Shown here: in pieces, positions 32,504-45,629 of the stretch
How positions within the stretch are numbered: the first letter of the stretch is position 1
Layout of the letters: each line of letters opens with the position of its first letter
Source of the DNA: Rugamonas violacea
GTDB taxonomy: Bacteria; Pseudomonadota; Gammaproteobacteria; Burkholderiales; Burkholderiaceae_D
Length of the DNA: 64,000 nt
Direction of reading: 5' to 3'
NCBI RefSeq assembly: GCF_016461825.1
Contig: NZ_JAEMNU010000022.1
Location: 20,775-84,774 of the forward strand
Position numbers and translations under genes: made by a program
Notes under the pieces: generated by a model
Seen by the model: only the letters and a program-made list of their open reading frames with translations
Told to the model about the DNA's origin: nothing
Database searches by the model: none

Positions 32504-34435
32504 ATGCTATTTCCTACTGAATTCGACGTTATCGTGGTCGGCGGCGGTCACGCCGGCACCGAGGCGGCCCTCGCTTCCGCCCGCATGGGCCAGAAGACTC
32601 TGTTGCTGACGCATAACATAGAGACCCTGGGCCAGATGTCGTGCAACCCCTCCATCGGCGGTATCGGCAAAGGCCACCTGGTCAAGGAAGTCGACGCCAT
32701 GGGCGGCGCCATGGCGATCGCCACCGACGAATCCGGCATCCAGTTCCGCATCCTCAACTCGTCCAAGGGACCGGCCGTGCGCGCCACCCGCGCCCAGGCC
32801 GACCGCATCCTGTACAAGCAGGCCATCCGCTCGCGGCTGGAGAACCAGCCCAACCTGTGGCTGTTCCAGCAGGCCGTCGACGACCTGATGGTGGAGGGCG
32901 ACCGCGTGGTCGGCGCCGTCACCCAGATCGGCATCAAGTTCCTCGCCCGCGCCGTCGTGCTGACGGCCGGCACCTTCCTCGACGGGAAGATCCACGTCGG
33001 CCTGAACAACTACTCGGCCGGCCGCGCCGGCGACCCGCCGGCCATCTCGCTGTCGGCCCGCCTGAAGGAACTCAAGCTGCCGCAGGGCCGCCTGAAGACC
33101 GGCACGCCGCCGCGCATCGACGGCCGCAGCATCGACTTTTCGCAGATGAGCGAACAGCCGGGCGACCTCGATCCGGTGCCGGTGTTCTCCGTCATGGGCA
33201 ACGCCGCCATGCACCCGCGGCAAATGCCGTGCTGGGTCACCCACACCAACACCCAGACCCACGACATCATCCGCGCCGGCCTGGATCGCAGCCCGATGTA
33301 CACCGGCGTCATCGAAGGTGTCGGCCCGCGTTACTGCCCGTCGATCGAGGACAAGATCCACCGCTTCGCGTCCAAGGAATCGCACCAGATCTTCCTCGAA
33401 CCGGAAGGCTTGACGACCAACGAATTCTATCCAAACGGCATCTCCACCAGCCTGCCGTTCGACGTGCAGATCGCCCTGGTGCGTTCGATGAAGGGGATGG
33501 AAAACGCCCACATCCTGCGGCCCGGCTACGCCATCGAATACGATTATTTCGACCCGCGCGGCCTGAAGGCCTCGCTGGAAACCAAGGCCGTGCAGGGCTT
33601 GTACTTCGCCGGCCAGATCAACGGCACCACCGGTTACGAAGAGGCGGCGGCGCAGGGCATGCTGGCCGGCCTCAACGCCGCGCTGCAAACCTCGGGCCGC
33701 GAGGCTTGGACGCCGGCCCGCTCCGAGGCCTACCTCGGCGTGCTGGTCGACGACCTGGTCACCCAGGGCGTGCAAGAGCCGTACCGCATGTTCACCAGCC
33801 GCGCCGAGTACCGTCTCAGCCTGCGCGAGGACAACGCCGACATGCGCCTGACCGAGATCGGCCGCCAGCTCGGCTGCGTCGGCGACGCCCAGTGGGAAGC
33901 CTTCCAGACCAAGCGCGAAGCGGTCGAACTGGAGCTGCAGCGCCTGCGTTCCACGTGGGTCAATCCGCGCATTCTGGCTGCCGCCGAATCGGAACGGGTG
34001 ATCGGCCAGGCGATCGAACGCGAGTACTCGCTGGCCGATCTGCTGCGCCGTCCGAACGTCGAATACGAGACCCTGATGAGCATGTGCGGCGTCGACGGCC
34101 AGGTGCTCGGCGGCCCCGGCGTGGCCGATGTCGCGGTGCAGGAACAGGTCGAAATCCAGCTGAAATACGCCGGCTATATCGACCGCCAGACCAAGGAAGT
34201 GGAGCGCCACGAGCACTACGAAAACCTCAAACTGCCGGAAGCTTTCAACTATCTGGACATCACCGCCCTATCGGTCGAGGTGCGCCAGAAGCTGCACGCG
34301 CAGCGTCCGGAAACCCTGGGCCAGGCTTCGCGTATCTCCGGCGTGACCCCGGCGGCGATCTCGCTGCTGCTGGTGCATTTGAAAAAAGTCGGCTTTGGCG
34401 GGTTCTTGAATCAAAAGGATGAGGTTGTTCAATGA
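32504..34435 (+). CDS. mnmG: tRNA uridine-5-carboxymethylaminomethyl modification enzyme MnmG (GidA)
   Basis: A 643-aa FAD enzyme that, with MnmE, installs the carboxymethylaminomethyl group at wobble U34 of several tRNAs. The N-terminal FAD motif is [39 protein letters not shown] and [21 protein letters not shown] are family signatures, and the C-terminal MnmE-contact helices include [18 protein letters not shown]. Length is standard (about 630-650 aa). No Shine-Dalgarno sequence is evident before the ATG. Its stop overlaps the rsmG start by four bases. A parS-like 16-mer is embedded at 33947-33962. Conserved oriC-proximal order in many bacteria. Confidence 0.97.
   Translation: MLFPTEFDVIVVGGGHAGTEAALASARMGQKTLLLTHNIETLGQMSCNPSIGGIGKGHLVKEVDAMGGAMAIATDESGIQFRILNSSKGPAVRATRAQADRILYKQAIRSRLENQPNLWLFQQAVDDLMVEGDRVVGAVTQIGIKFLARAVVLTAGTFLDGKIHVGLNNYSAGRAGDPPAISLSARLKELKLPQGRLKTGTPPRIDGRSIDFSQMSEQPGDLDPVPVFSVMGNAAMHPRQMPCWVTHTNTQTHDIIRAGLDRSPMYTGVIEGVGPRYCPSIEDKIHRFASKESHQIFLEPEGLTTNEFYPNGISTSLPFDVQIALVRSMKGMENAHILRPGYAIEYDYFDPRGLKASLETKAVQGLYFAGQINGTTGYEEAAAQGMLAGLNAALQTSGREAWTPARSEAYLGVLVDDLVTQGVQEPYRMFTSRAEYRLSLREDNADMRLTEIGRQLGCVGDAQWEAFQTKREAVELELQRLRSTWVNPRILAAAESERVIGQAIEREYSLADLLRRPNVEYETLMSMCGVDGQVLGGPGVADVAVQEQVEIQLKYAGYIDRQTKEVERHEHYENLKLPEAFNYLDITALSVEVRQKLHAQRPETLGQASRISGVTPAAISLLLVHLKKVGFGGFLNQKDEVVQ
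33947..33962. promoter_or_regulatory. parS-like site inside mnmG
   Basis: CGTTCCACGTGGGTCA matches TGTTCCACGTGGAACA at 13 of 16 positions with the central ten bases intact. Candidate weak ParB site. Confidence 0.4.
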
Positions 34436-35085
34436 AGCAGTTTGACCGGGCCACTCTGGCGCAAGTACTGAAAAATGGCATCAAAGAGTTGCATTTGGAG
34501 TTGAGCGAGGCGCAGGAAGAGCAGCTGCTGGACTACCTGGCGCTGCTGTTCAAGTGGAACTCGGTGTACAACCTGACCTCGCTGCGCGACCCGATGCAGA
34601 TGGTGACCCTCCACCTGCTCGATTCGCTGGCGGCGGTGCCGGCCTTTAAAGGTGCGACGAATGTGCTGGACGTCGGCGCCGGCGGCGGCCTGCCGGGCAT
34701 GGTGCTGGCGATCGCCCGGCCGGACATGAAAGTGTCGATGATCGACACGGTGCACAAGAAGACCGCGTTTTTGACCCAGGTGAAGGCCGAACTGGGCCTA
34801 GCCAACGCCACGGTGTACACCATGCGGGTCGAGCAGCTGCAGGTCAAGCAGCAGTTCGACGTGATCACCTCGCGCGCCTTCGCCGACCTGTCCGACTTCG
34901 TCAACTGGTCGGGCCATCTGCTGGCCGAGGGCGGCCAGTTCATCGCCTTGAAAGGGGTGGCGCCGCCGGACGAACGCGAGCGGCTGCCGAGCGACTGGAA
35001 AGTGGTGGATTTGCAGCCTTTGCGGGTGCCCGGGCTGGACGCCGAGCGCCACCTGGTTTTCATCAGGAAGAATTCGAGTAACTGA
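34432..35085 (+). CDS. rsmG: 16S rRNA (guanine527-N7)-methyltransferase RsmG
   Basis: A 217-aa SAM-dependent methyltransferase that modifies G527 of 16S rRNA; loss gives low-level streptomycin resistance in several bacteria. The SAM-binding motif [16 protein letters not shown] is near residue 76, followed by the conserved [10 protein letters not shown] and ITSRAFADL segments. Translationally coupled to mnmG by ATGA overlap. The gap after it, to parA, is an unusual AT-rich repeat region. Confidence 0.96.
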   Translation: MKQFDRATLAQVLKNGIKELHLELSEAQEEQLLDYLALLFKWNSVYNLTSLRDPMQMVTLHLLDSLAAVPAFKGATNVLDVGAGGGLPGMVLAIARPDMKVSMIDTVHKKTAFLTQVKAELGLANATVYTMRVEQLQVKQQFDVITSRAFADLSDFVNWSGHLLAEGGQFIALKGVAPPDERERLPSDWKVVDLQPLRVPGLDAERHLVFIRKNSSN

Positions 35086-35087
35086 GT

Positions 35088-35180
35088 AAACAATATAAAC
35101 GGTATAAATTGTTTATTCGATATAAATTGTATAAATCGTTTATACCGTATTAATAGTATAAATAATATTAATCGTATCGT
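35088..35180. repeat. AT-rich repeat and inverted-repeat region upstream of parA
   Basis: A strongly AT-rich island in a GC-rich genome. ACGGTATAAA (35099-35108) and its reverse complement TTTATACCGT (35139-35148) enclose two copies of TATAAATTGT (35103-35112 and 35121-35130) 18 bp apart. Further TATTAATAGTATAAATAATATTAATCG-like sequence follows. It lies 60-150 bp before parA and could contain the parAB promoter and an autoregulatory operator. Confidence 0.7.
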
Positions 35181-35237
35181 CGTACCGGCCGCGCAGGCCG
35201 CCGCACAGATACCGCACTTTTCACAACAAGAACATAC

Positions 35238-36008
35238 ATGGCCAAAATTTTTTGTGTAGCAAATCAAAAGGGCGGCGTAGGCAAGACCACCACCAGTGTC
35301 AACCTCGCCGCCGGACTGGCCAAACTGAACCAGCGCGTGCTGCTGGTGGACCTGGACCCGCAGGGCAACGCCACGATGGGCGCCGGCATCAACAAGGCCG
35401 GCCTGAAGGCCTCGACCTATGAGGTGATGCTGGGCGAGTGCGACGTCGCCACGGCGCGCCAGCGCTCCGAGGCCGGCCGCTTCGACGTGCTGCCCTCGAA
35501 CCGCGAGCTGGCCGGCGCCGAGGTCGAGATGGTTTCGCTGGAAAACCGCGAGCGCCGCCTGAAGGACGCGCTGGCCCTGATCGACGGCGAGTACGAGTTC
35601 ATCCTGATCGACTGCCCGCCGGCCTTGTCGATGCTGACCTTGAACGGCTTGTGCGCCGCGCACGGCGTGATCATCCCGATGCAGTGCGAGTACTACGCGC
35701 TGGAGGGTTTGTCCGACCTAGTCAACACCATCAAGAAGGTGCACGCCAATCTGAACCCGGACCTGAAGATCATCGGCCTGCTGCGGGTGATGTTCGATCC
35801 GCGCATGACGCTGTCGCAGCAGGTCTCGGCCCAGCTCGAACAGCACTTCGGCGACAAGGTGTTCAACACCATCATCCCGCGCAATGTGCGCTTGGCCGAG
35901 GCGCCGTCGTATGGACTGCCCGGCGTCACCTTCGACCCGGCGTCGAAGGGCGCCCAGGCCTACATCGCCTTCGGCGCGGAGATGGTCGAGCGCATCAAGA
36001 AGATGTGA
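35238..36008 (+). CDS. parA: Chromosome partitioning ATPase ParA
   Basis: A 256-aa chromosomal (Soj-type) ParA. The deviant Walker A NQKGGVGKTTTSVNLAAGLA begins at residue 9, followed by LVDLDPQGNATMG and the Walker B region LIDCPPALSMLTLNGL. It is short, without the N-terminal DNA-binding domain of plasmid P1-type ParA, as expected for chromosomal loci. It works with ParB and the nearby parS sites to segregate the origin region. The ribosome site is weak (AAGAAC). parB follows after 54 bp. Confidence 0.97.
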   Translation: MAKIFCVANQKGGVGKTTTSVNLAAGLAKLNQRVLLVDLDPQGNATMGAGINKAGLKASTYEVMLGECDVATARQRSEAGRFDVLPSNRELAGAEVEMVSLENRERRLKDALALIDGEYEFILIDCPPALSMLTLNGLCAAHGVIIPMQCEYYALEGLSDLVNTIKKVHANLNPDLKIIGLLRVMFDPRMTLSQQVSAQLEQHFGDKVFNTIIPRNVRLAEAPSYGLPGVTFDPASKGAQAYIAFGAEMVERIKKM

Positions 36009-36062
36009 GCGGCGCCGCCCGACACCCAAATACTGCAACACTGACGCAACACTTAGGACAGC

Positions 36063-36947
36063 ATGGCAACCAAAAAACTTAAAGGCCTGGGTCGCGGCCT
36101 CGACGCGCTGCTCGGCGGCGACGGCGACCTGAACAATCCGGCGCTCGGCACCCCGTCCGAACTGCCGGTGTCGCAGATGCAGGCCGGCAAATACCAGCCG
36201 CGCACCCGCATGGACGAGGGCGGCTTGCAGGAGCTGGCCGCCTCGATCAAGAGCCAGGGCATCATGCAACCGATCCTGGTGCGCCCGATCGGCACCGACA
36301 CGCTGACCGGCGCCGTCAAGTACGAGATCATCGCCGGCGAGCGCCGCTTCCGCGCCGCCCAGCTGGCCGGCCTGGAAAACCTGCCGGTGCTGGTGCGCGA
36401 TGTCGACGACCAGGCCGCCGCCGCGATGGCGCTGATCGAGAACATCCAGCGCGAGGACCTCAACCCGCTGGAGGAGGCGCAGGGCATCCACCGCCTGATC
36501 ACCGACTTCAGCTTCACCCACGAGCAGGCCGCCAACGCGGTCGGCCGCTCGCGCAGCGCCGTGTCGAACCTGCTGCGCCTGATGAATCTGGCCGGCGCGG
36601 TGCAAACCATGCTGATGGCCGGCGACATCGACATGGGCCACGCCCGCGCCTTGCTGGCGGTCGACGCCGCCAGCCAGATCAACCTGGCCAACACCGTGGT
36701 CGCCAAGCGCCTGTCGGTGCGCGAGACGGAAAAGCTGGTGCAGCGGACCATGGAGGAGTTGAACAATCCAGTTGCCGCAAAGCAAAAGGAAAAATCCGGC
36801 GACATCGTCCGTCTGGAAGAGGAGTTGTCCGATTCCCTGGCCACGCCGGTGGTGTTCAAGATGGGCAGCAAGGGCCGTGGTCAAATGATCATCGACTTCG
36901 CCGACCTCGACATCCTCGACGGCGTGCTGGCCCGGCTGCGCGCCTGA
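36063..36947 (+). CDS. parB: Chromosome partitioning protein ParB
   Basis: A 294-aa ParB/Spo0J. N-terminal KKLKGLGRGLDALLGGDG is the ParA-stimulating tail. The CTPase/ParB box holds PGxYQPRT-like QAGKYQPRTRMDE and the GERRFRAAQLAGL signature near residue 95. The central helix-turn-helix (about 150-180, FTHEQAANAVGRSRSAVSNL) reads parS, and a C-terminal dimerisation domain covers about 235-294. ParB presumably binds the parS sites at 32192 and 32377. A 415-bp gene-free stretch separates it from atpI. Confidence 0.97.
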   Translation: MATKKLKGLGRGLDALLGGDGDLNNPALGTPSELPVSQMQAGKYQPRTRMDEGGLQELAASIKSQGIMQPILVRPIGTDTLTGAVKYEIIAGERRFRAAQLAGLENLPVLVRDVDDQAAAAMALIENIQREDLNPLEEAQGIHRLITDFSFTHEQAANAVGRSRSAVSNLLRLMNLAGAVQTMLMAGDIDMGHARALLAVDAASQINLANTVVAKRLSVRETEKLVQRTMEELNNPVAAKQKEKSGDIVRLEEELSDSLATPVVFKMGSKGRGQMIIDFADLDILDGVLARLRA

Positions 36948-37289
36948 ACAGGGCGGCGACCGGAAGTCGGCCGCCGCCCGGCCGGCGCCGCCGCGCGCCG
37001 GCCGCCCGGTGTTGCCATCATGCAATCACGGCCGGGCTTGCCATTGTGCCAAGCCCGGCCGCCCACTTGCCAGCACATTGCCATCCCGGCAAGCCGTGTG
37101 ATATATGCGCGGCGTGATAAGCCCGGCCCCGCCGACAGCCCCGCGTAAGTAGTACTGCGTATCATCGCCGCATGCCCCGGCGCATTTGTCGAAAAATCCA
37201 CCCTGCCACAAAATGGTGCAAGTCATGGGGATCGGGTCCTAACAGCGTGTCATTCGCGCAGCATTTGCTCTGCTGCGGTGCAGCAATGT
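36948..37289. other. Gene-free stretch between parB and the atp promoter
   Basis: It contains one striking hairpin, GGCCGGGCTTG (37030-37040) paired with CAAGCCCGGCC (37050-37060) around a 9-base loop, without a T-tract, perhaps a Rho-assisted terminator for parB. No convincing gene is present. The ATG at 37278 that opens the atpI frame lies upstream of the promoter and cannot be the start of the main transcript. Confidence 0.55.
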
Positions 37290-37319
37290 TTGACTGGAGC
37301 CACTAAACGCACTTATAAT
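37290..37319 (+). promoter_or_regulatory. Near-consensus sigma-70 promoter of the atp operon
   Basis: -35 TTGACT (37290-37295), 18-base spacer, -10 TATAAT (37314-37319). Transcription is expected to start about 37326. This places the atpI start at GTG 37362. Confidence 0.85.
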
Positions 37320-37361
37320 CCCGTGTCTTTGGGTATATCGGCTTTTCTGGGAACTTGGCAA

Positions 37362-37730
37362 GTGAGTGATAAAACACAAAGTATCGCCCAGCCAGTCTTT
37401 CGAGTCGTCGCCCTCCAGTTCGCCATCGTCACTGGATTTGCATTGCTTGCGTGGAATATCGGCGATGCGAATAAAGCCTGGTCAGCCGCCTACGGCGGAG
37501 CGATCGCAGTCATCGGGAGTCTGATGTACGCGATCGTTGTCGCGGGCGGAACAAATGACGCCAAAAAAGCCTTCCGGACGCATGTGCGCGCCGAAATGCT
37601 AAAAATATTTATCACGGTAGTGCTGTTCGTGTTGGCACTAGCGCTGTTTCAGTCGGCCGCATGGTTATGGCTGATCTTGGGTTTCGCGGTGGCAACCTTG
37701 GCATATTGGTTCTCACTGCTCGCAGTTTAA
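37362..37730 (+). CDS. atpI: ATP synthase protein I (AtpI)
   Basis: A 122-aa small membrane protein that aids assembly of the Fo c-ring or ion supply to the ATP synthase. Four hydrophobic segments are seen: FRVVALQFAIVTGFALLAW, AAYGGAIAVIGSLMYAIVVAGG, IFITVVLFVLALALF and WLWLILGFAVATLAYWFSL. The conserved loop around RTHVRAEMLKIF sits between segments two and three. The frame is open upstream to an ATG at 37278, but the promoter at 37290-37319 excludes that start. GTG 37362 is the first plausible start in the transcript. First gene of the atp operon; atpB follows after 21 bp. Confidence 0.88.
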   Translation: MSDKTQSIAQPVFRVVALQFAIVTGFALLAWNIGDANKAWSAAYGGAIAVIGSLMYAIVVAGGTNDAKKAFRTHVRAEMLKIFITVVLFVLALALFQSAAWLWLILGFAVATLAYWFSLLAV

Positions 37731-38555
<825 letters not shown>

Positions 38556-38606
38556 GCAACATTGGTTTTACTTTTTTAGTATCTGTAGTCTTTTTTAAAA
38601 TCTTAG

Positions 38607-38897
<291 letters not shown>

Positions 38898-38939
38898 TTC
38901 GCTCCCTTCTAGGAGAAACTTTTAGTTAGGAGCAAAGGT

Positions 38940-39410
38940 ATGGACATCAATATGTCTCTCATCGGTCAGATGATCACCTTCGCGGTGTTGGTCTGGGTTT
39001 CGATGAAGTTCGTATTTCCATCGCTGAATTCGGCGTTGGATGAGCGTGCCAAGCGTATCGCTGACGGTCTGGCTGCGGCCGACCAGGGCCAGGCCGCGAT
39101 GGTTGTTGCTGAAAAGCGCGCCGCCGAGGCACTGACCGGTGCGCGCGAAGAAGCTTCGCAACGTGTTGCCGACGCTGAAAAGCGCGCGCAACTGGTCGCT
39201 GAAGAAATCAAAGCAAATGCACAAGCCGAAGCCGACCGCATCATTGCGCAAGCCAAGGCGGACGCCGATCAGCAAGTGGCCAAGGCTCGCGAAGAACTGC
39301 GCGCTCAGGTGGCTGACCTGGCTGTGAAGGGCGCCGAGCAAATTCTGAAGCGCGAAGTTACCGCAGCGGCCCACGCCGACCTGCTGTCGCGCCTCGCTGT
39401 CGAGCTGTAA
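38940..39410 (+). CDS. atpF: ATP synthase Fo subunit b
   Basis: A 156-aa peripheral-stalk subunit. One N-terminal transmembrane helix (about residues 8-27, [20 protein letters not shown]) precedes a long, charged, Ala-rich coiled coil that reaches up to the F1 head. Only one b-type gene is present, so a homodimer is expected. AtpH starts 2 bp after its stop. Confidence 0.96.
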   Translation: MDINMSLIGQMITFAVLVWVSMKFVFPSLNSALDERAKRIADGLAAADQGQAAMVVAEKRAAEALTGAREEASQRVADAEKRAQLVAEEIKANAQAEADRIIAQAKADADQQVAKAREELRAQVADLAVKGAEQILKREVTAAAHADLLSRLAVEL

Positions 39411-39412
39411 TC

Positions 39413-39958
39413 ATGGCAGAAAACGCAACCGTCGCCCGTCCCTACGCGGAAGCTTTGTTCCGCGTAGCCCAAGCAGGTAAGGAATCGTTCAACCTCGCGG
39501 CGTGGTCCGAACTGGTGTCAGAATTGGCCCAGATCGGTAGCCACCCCGAGGTGCAAGCGTTCGCACGCAATCCGAAGGCCTCGGAATCCGACGTCGCCGC
39601 CGCCATTCTGGCGCTGGTCAAGTCGCCGCTCAACGCGGAAGCCAAAAACTTCCTGGCGATGCTGATCGAAAACGGTCGCATCAGCCTGCTGCCGGAAATC
39701 GGCGCCCAATTCCACGCCCTGAAAAACAGTGTGGAAGGCGCCGCCGACGCAGACATCTCGAGCGCGTTCGAACTGAGCGCGGCCCAAGTGGCCGAGCTGG
39801 TCGCTACGCTGGAAAAGAAATTCAGCCGCAAGTTGAAGCCGGCCGTGAGCGTCGATCCCACGTTGATCGGCGGCGTGCGCGTGGTGGTTGGCGATGAGGT
39901 GCTCGACACCTCGGTCCGCGCCAAGCTGCAGCAAATGCGTGCCGCTCTGGTCGCCTAA
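39413..39958 (+). CDS. atpH: ATP synthase F1 subunit delta
   Basis: A 181-aa subunit linking the b stalk to the top of the F1 head. N-terminal [16 protein letters not shown] is the family signature, and the C-terminal part has the conserved [21 protein letters not shown]. Coupled to atpF with a 2-bp gap. The following 84 bp before atpA hold an AGGAG ribosome site and no other evident signal. Confidence 0.96.
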   Translation: MAENATVARPYAEALFRVAQAGKESFNLAAWSELVSELAQIGSHPEVQAFARNPKASESDVAAAILALVKSPLNAEAKNFLAMLIENGRISLLPEIGAQFHALKNSVEGAADADISSAFELSAAQVAELVATLEKKFSRKLKPAVSVDPTLIGGVRVVVGDEVLDTSVRAKLQQMRAALVA

Positions 39959-40042
39959 GTCCCCGTCGGACTTCGGCCACCGCCTGCTTAGAACAGATTC
40001 TTCCCCTCGCGCAAGCTGAGAGAAACACTTTTAGGAGTTAGT

Positions 40043-41584
<1,542 letters not shown>

Positions 41585-41663
41585 GCGGCTGGCGTACCAG
41601 CGACACGGCGGTCCCGGCGGCAACGCGGCGGACCGCCACCACGCGCAGAAGGAGTAAGGACTC

Positions 41664-42539
41664 ATGGCAGTAGGCAAAGAGATACGTGGCAAGATCAAGA
41701 GCGTAGAGAATACGAAGAAGATCACCAAGGCGATGGAAATGGTCGCCGCATCCAAAATGCGCAAGGCGCAGGACCGGATGCGCGCCGCCCGTCCCTACAG
41801 TGACAAGATTCGGAACATCGCCGCCAATCTGGCAAGCGCCAATCCGGAATACACCCACCCGTTCCTGGCCGAAGAGGCCAGCAACGCGGCCAAGGCCGTT
41901 GGTTTCATCGTGGTCACGACCGACAAGGGTCTGTGCGGCGGTTTGAACACCAACGTGCTGCGGATGGTGACGGCCAAGTCGCGCGAGCTGGAAGCGGCGG
42001 GCAACAAGGTGCAAGCGGTTGCCATCGGTAACAAAGGTTTGGGATTCTTAAACCGCGTCGGCGTTCCCGTCGTCGCGCACGTAACGCAGATCGGCGACAC
42101 GCCGCACCTGGAAAAACTCATCGGACCGGTCAAGGTCATGCTCGAGAAGTTCCAGAACGGCGAGATCGACGCAGTCTATCTGTGCTACACCAAGTTCATC
42201 AACACGATGAAGCAGGAGCCGATGGTGGAGCAGTTGCTGCCGCTGCCGGCCGCCAAGAAGCAGGCCGACAAGGGTAATCACAGCTGGGATTACATCTACG
42301 AGCCGGATGCCGCTTCCGTCATCGATGAACTGTTGGAGCGCTATATCGAAGCGCTGGTGTACCAGGCTGTGGCGGAAAACCTGGCGTCCGAGCAATCGGC
42401 GCGCATGGTCGCGATGAAGGCGGCAAGCGACAACGCCGGGAGTGTGATCGGCGAACTCAAGCTGATCTACAACAAGACCCGCCAAGCTGCGATTACCAAA
42501 GAACTCTCCGAAATCGTCGCCGGTGCGGCTGCGGTTTAA
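41664..42539 (+). CDS. atpG: ATP synthase F1 subunit gamma
   Basis: A 291-aa central rotor shaft. N-terminal [29 protein letters not shown] and the C-terminal helix ([19 protein letters not shown] and onward) form the coiled coil inside the alpha3-beta3 head; DKGLCGGLN is the conserved Rossmann-domain motif. A 79-bp GC-rich spacer separates it from atpA, with AGAAGGAG as ribosome site. Confidence 0.97.
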   Translation: MAVGKEIRGKIKSVENTKKITKAMEMVAASKMRKAQDRMRAARPYSDKIRNIAANLASANPEYTHPFLAEEASNAAKAVGFIVVTTDKGLCGGLNTNVLRMVTAKSRELEAAGNKVQAVAIGNKGLGFLNRVGVPVVAHVTQIGDTPHLEKLIGPVKVMLEKFQNGEIDAVYLCYTKFINTMKQEPMVEQLLPLPAAKKQADKGNHSWDYIYEPDAASVIDELLERYIEALVYQAVAENLASEQSARMVAMKAASDNAGSVIGELKLIYNKTRQAAITKELSEIVAGAAAV

Positions 42540-43970
<1,431 letters not shown>

Positions 43971-44030
43971 TCGTTGAGTTTGGCGCGGCCCCGCCTGCTG
44001 GCGGGGCCGCTCAAAACCGATAGGACACAC

Positions 44031-44453
44031 ATGGCAAATACTATTCACGTTGACGTGGTTTCCGCCGAGGAGTTGATCTTCTCCGGCGAGGCCGAATTCG
44101 TCGCGTTGCCGGGCGAGCAGGGCGAGCTGGGGATCTATCCCAAGCACACCCCGCTGATCACCCGCATCCGTCCGGGCGCGGTGCGCATCCAGATTCCAGG
44201 TCAAGCGGAAGAAGAGTTTGTCTTCGTCGCCGGCGGCCTGCTGGAAGTGCAGCCGCACGCCGTGACCGTGCTGGCCGACACCGCGATTCGCGGCAAGGAT
44301 CTGGACGAGGCCAAGGCGACCGCCGCGAAAAAACGCGCGGAAGAGAACCTGGCCAACAACAGCTCGGGCATCGACTACGCCAAGGCGCAAGCCGAACTGG
44401 CGGCGGCGATCGGCCAACTGGCCGCCATCGCCAAGCTGCGCGCGAAGCACTAA
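44031..44453 (+). CDS. atpC: ATP synthase F1 subunit epsilon
   Basis: A 140-aa subunit with an N-terminal beta-sandwich ([34 protein letters not shown]) and a C-terminal helical hairpin (about residues 90-138) that can inhibit ATP hydrolysis. The start ATG 44031 has AGGA upstream; a longer frame to 43974 lies in the atpD-atpC spacer and lacks family sequence. Last gene of the operon, followed by a strong terminator. Confidence 0.96.
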   Translation: MANTIHVDVVSAEELIFSGEAEFVALPGEQGELGIYPKHTPLITRIRPGAVRIQIPGQAEEEFVFVAGGLLEVQPHAVTVLADTAIRGKDLDEAKATAAKKRAEENLANNSSGIDYAKAQAELAAAIGQLAAIAKLRAKH

Positions 44454-44484
44454 GCAAGACCGGGCAGGACAGCAGCAATGCGGA

Positions 44485-44510
44485 AAAGGCAGCCTCGGCT
44501 GCCTTTTTTT
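44485..44510 (+). terminator. Rho-independent terminator of the atp operon
   Basis: AAAGGCAGC pairs with GCTGCCTTT around a 4-base CTCG loop (44485-44506), with a T-run to 44510. Confidence 0.95.
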
Positions 44511-44538
44511 ACGTCCGCCGGTTTGCCATCGGACGGTG

Positions 44539-44871
44539 TCATTTCGCCGCCGCCGCAGCAGCAGCCACGGCCAGCAGCGCGGCGGGATTACTGCGGGCAA
44601 TGGCGAGCAGGGTAAGGGCGGCGCCGCTCGGTTGCTTGCGGCCTTGTTCCCATGCCAGCAGGGTGCGCACCGACACGCCCAGCAATGCGGCGAACTGGGA
44701 CTGCGACAGGCCGGTGTTCTTTCGCGCCTGCAGGACGGGCGAGTAGACGACTTGTAGCAATCCCGCCTTCATTTCTGTCGCCGCCTGCAACAATTCGGAC
44801 GCCAGGTCGCGCGTCTCTTCGACGGCTTCCAGCTCGGCATCGCTCAGCGGTAGTTTGCTACTGGTAGGCAC
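44539..44871 (-). CDS. XRE-family antitoxin (NadS/HigA-like)
   Basis: A 110-aa DNA-binding protein with a Cro/C1-type helix-turn-helix at about residues 50-95 (ARKNTGLSQSQFAALLGVSV, then WEQGRKQPSGAAL). The C-terminus ends in an Ala-rich run. It is the downstream partner of a RelE-type toxin gene and starts inside the toxin's 3' end (14-bp overlap), the toxin-first order of HigBA-like modules. It should neutralise the toxin and repress the shared promoter. The gene ends 29 bp from the atp terminator. Confidence 0.88.
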   Translation of the reverse strand: MPTSSKLPLSDAELEAVEETRDLASELLQAATEMKAGLLQVVYSPVLQARKNTGLSQSQFAALLGVSVRTLLAWEQGRKQPSGAALTLLAIARSNPAALLAVAAAAAAAK

Positions 44872-45166
44872 GGCGGATCTCCTTGAGTTGGGCGCCCGTA
44901 AGATTCCCTACTTTCGACTTTGCATACAGTGTGAGCAGGACTAATTCACCGGCGGCATTTCGGGTGAAATAGATGACCCTGACGCCACCCGCCTTGCCAG
45001 AGCCAGCCCGGCTCCAGCGCACTTTTCGAATGCCGCCCGAGCCTGGAATGACATCGCCGGCCAGTGGATGCGCCGCAATGAACGCCGCGAACGCACCGCG
45101 TTCTTCCTCGGTCCAATACAAGGGCCAGAGCCGTTGAAACAACGCAGTTTCGACCACGGTAAGCAT
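44858..45166 (-). CDS. RelE/ParE-superfamily toxin
   Basis: A 102-aa toxin of the RelE/HigB-like fold. The core GSGGIRKVRWSRAGSGKAGGVRVIYF and the following LVLLTLYAKSKVGNLT strand are typical of the group paired with NadS-type antitoxins, which act as mRNA interferases on the ribosome. The N-terminal VVETALFQRLWPLYWTEEE is also characteristic. It is the first gene of the pair and overlaps the antitoxin start. The promoter should lie in 45167-45290; no clear elements were singled out. Confidence 0.86.
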   Translation of the reverse strand: MLTVVETALFQRLWPLYWTEEERGAFAAFIAAHPLAGDVIPGSGGIRKVRWSRAGSGKAGGVRVIYFTRNAAGELVLLTLYAKSKVGNLTGAQLKEIRRAYQ

Positions 45167-45286
45167 GATCCGACCATACTCTCGAAGAGTATAGGCAGAA
45201 AAGCGGGGAGATCAAAGCTTCGCCGATGTCGGGCTTATTCGAGGCCGGCAGCGCGCTGGATTTGTCGCGCCGCCGGTCCTTTCTGC

Positions 45287-45616
45287 TTAATCGCGTCCCT
45301 GCAAGGTGCGCTTGCGCGGCGCCCGCGTGATCGCCTTCCACTTGGCCCGCTCGGCGCTGCGTTCGAGCGGGGTCTGCTCGACCAGGCGGGCCTGGCGCAG
45401 CAGCTTGTGGTAGTTGCGCAGGCGGTCGGCGTCGACGCTGCCGCGCACGGCGCAGCCGGGCTCGCCGTCGTGGCGGCAGTCGCGGAACTGGCAGCGCGCG
45501 GCCAGCGCGGCGATGTCGTCGAAGCCGGCCGCCAGGGTGTGCTCGTCGGCGTCCGGCTGCCAGCGCAACTGTTGCAGGCGCCCCGCGACGTCGACGCCGA
45601 TGTCGGCCTTGCTCAT
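45287..45616 (-). pseudogene. Remnant of rsgA (ribosome small-subunit GTPase A), C-terminal part
   Basis: The 109 codons encode what looks like the C-terminal zinc domain of RsgA: FDDIAALAARCQFRDCRHDG followed by EPGCAV, then a NYHKLLRQARLVEQ helix and the ERAKWKAITRA tail. Zinc ligands Cys, Cys, His and Cys are all visible. Just upstream, MSKADIG resembles the G4 guanine-specificity segment (TKAD) but is joined almost directly to the C-terminal domain, so the rest of the GTPase domain (G1-G3 and circularly permuted parts) is missing. RsgA is normally about 300-360 aa. I read this as an internally and 5'-deleted remnant between the toxin gene and the AraC gene; a short expressed protein cannot be ruled out. 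Confidence 0.7.
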
Positions 45617-45629
45617 CACCACGCGCAGG

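Noticed and set aside
37030-37060. Rho-independent terminator for parB
   Set aside because: The 11-bp stem is strong but neither strand has a T-tract after it, so it is mentioned only as a hairpin.
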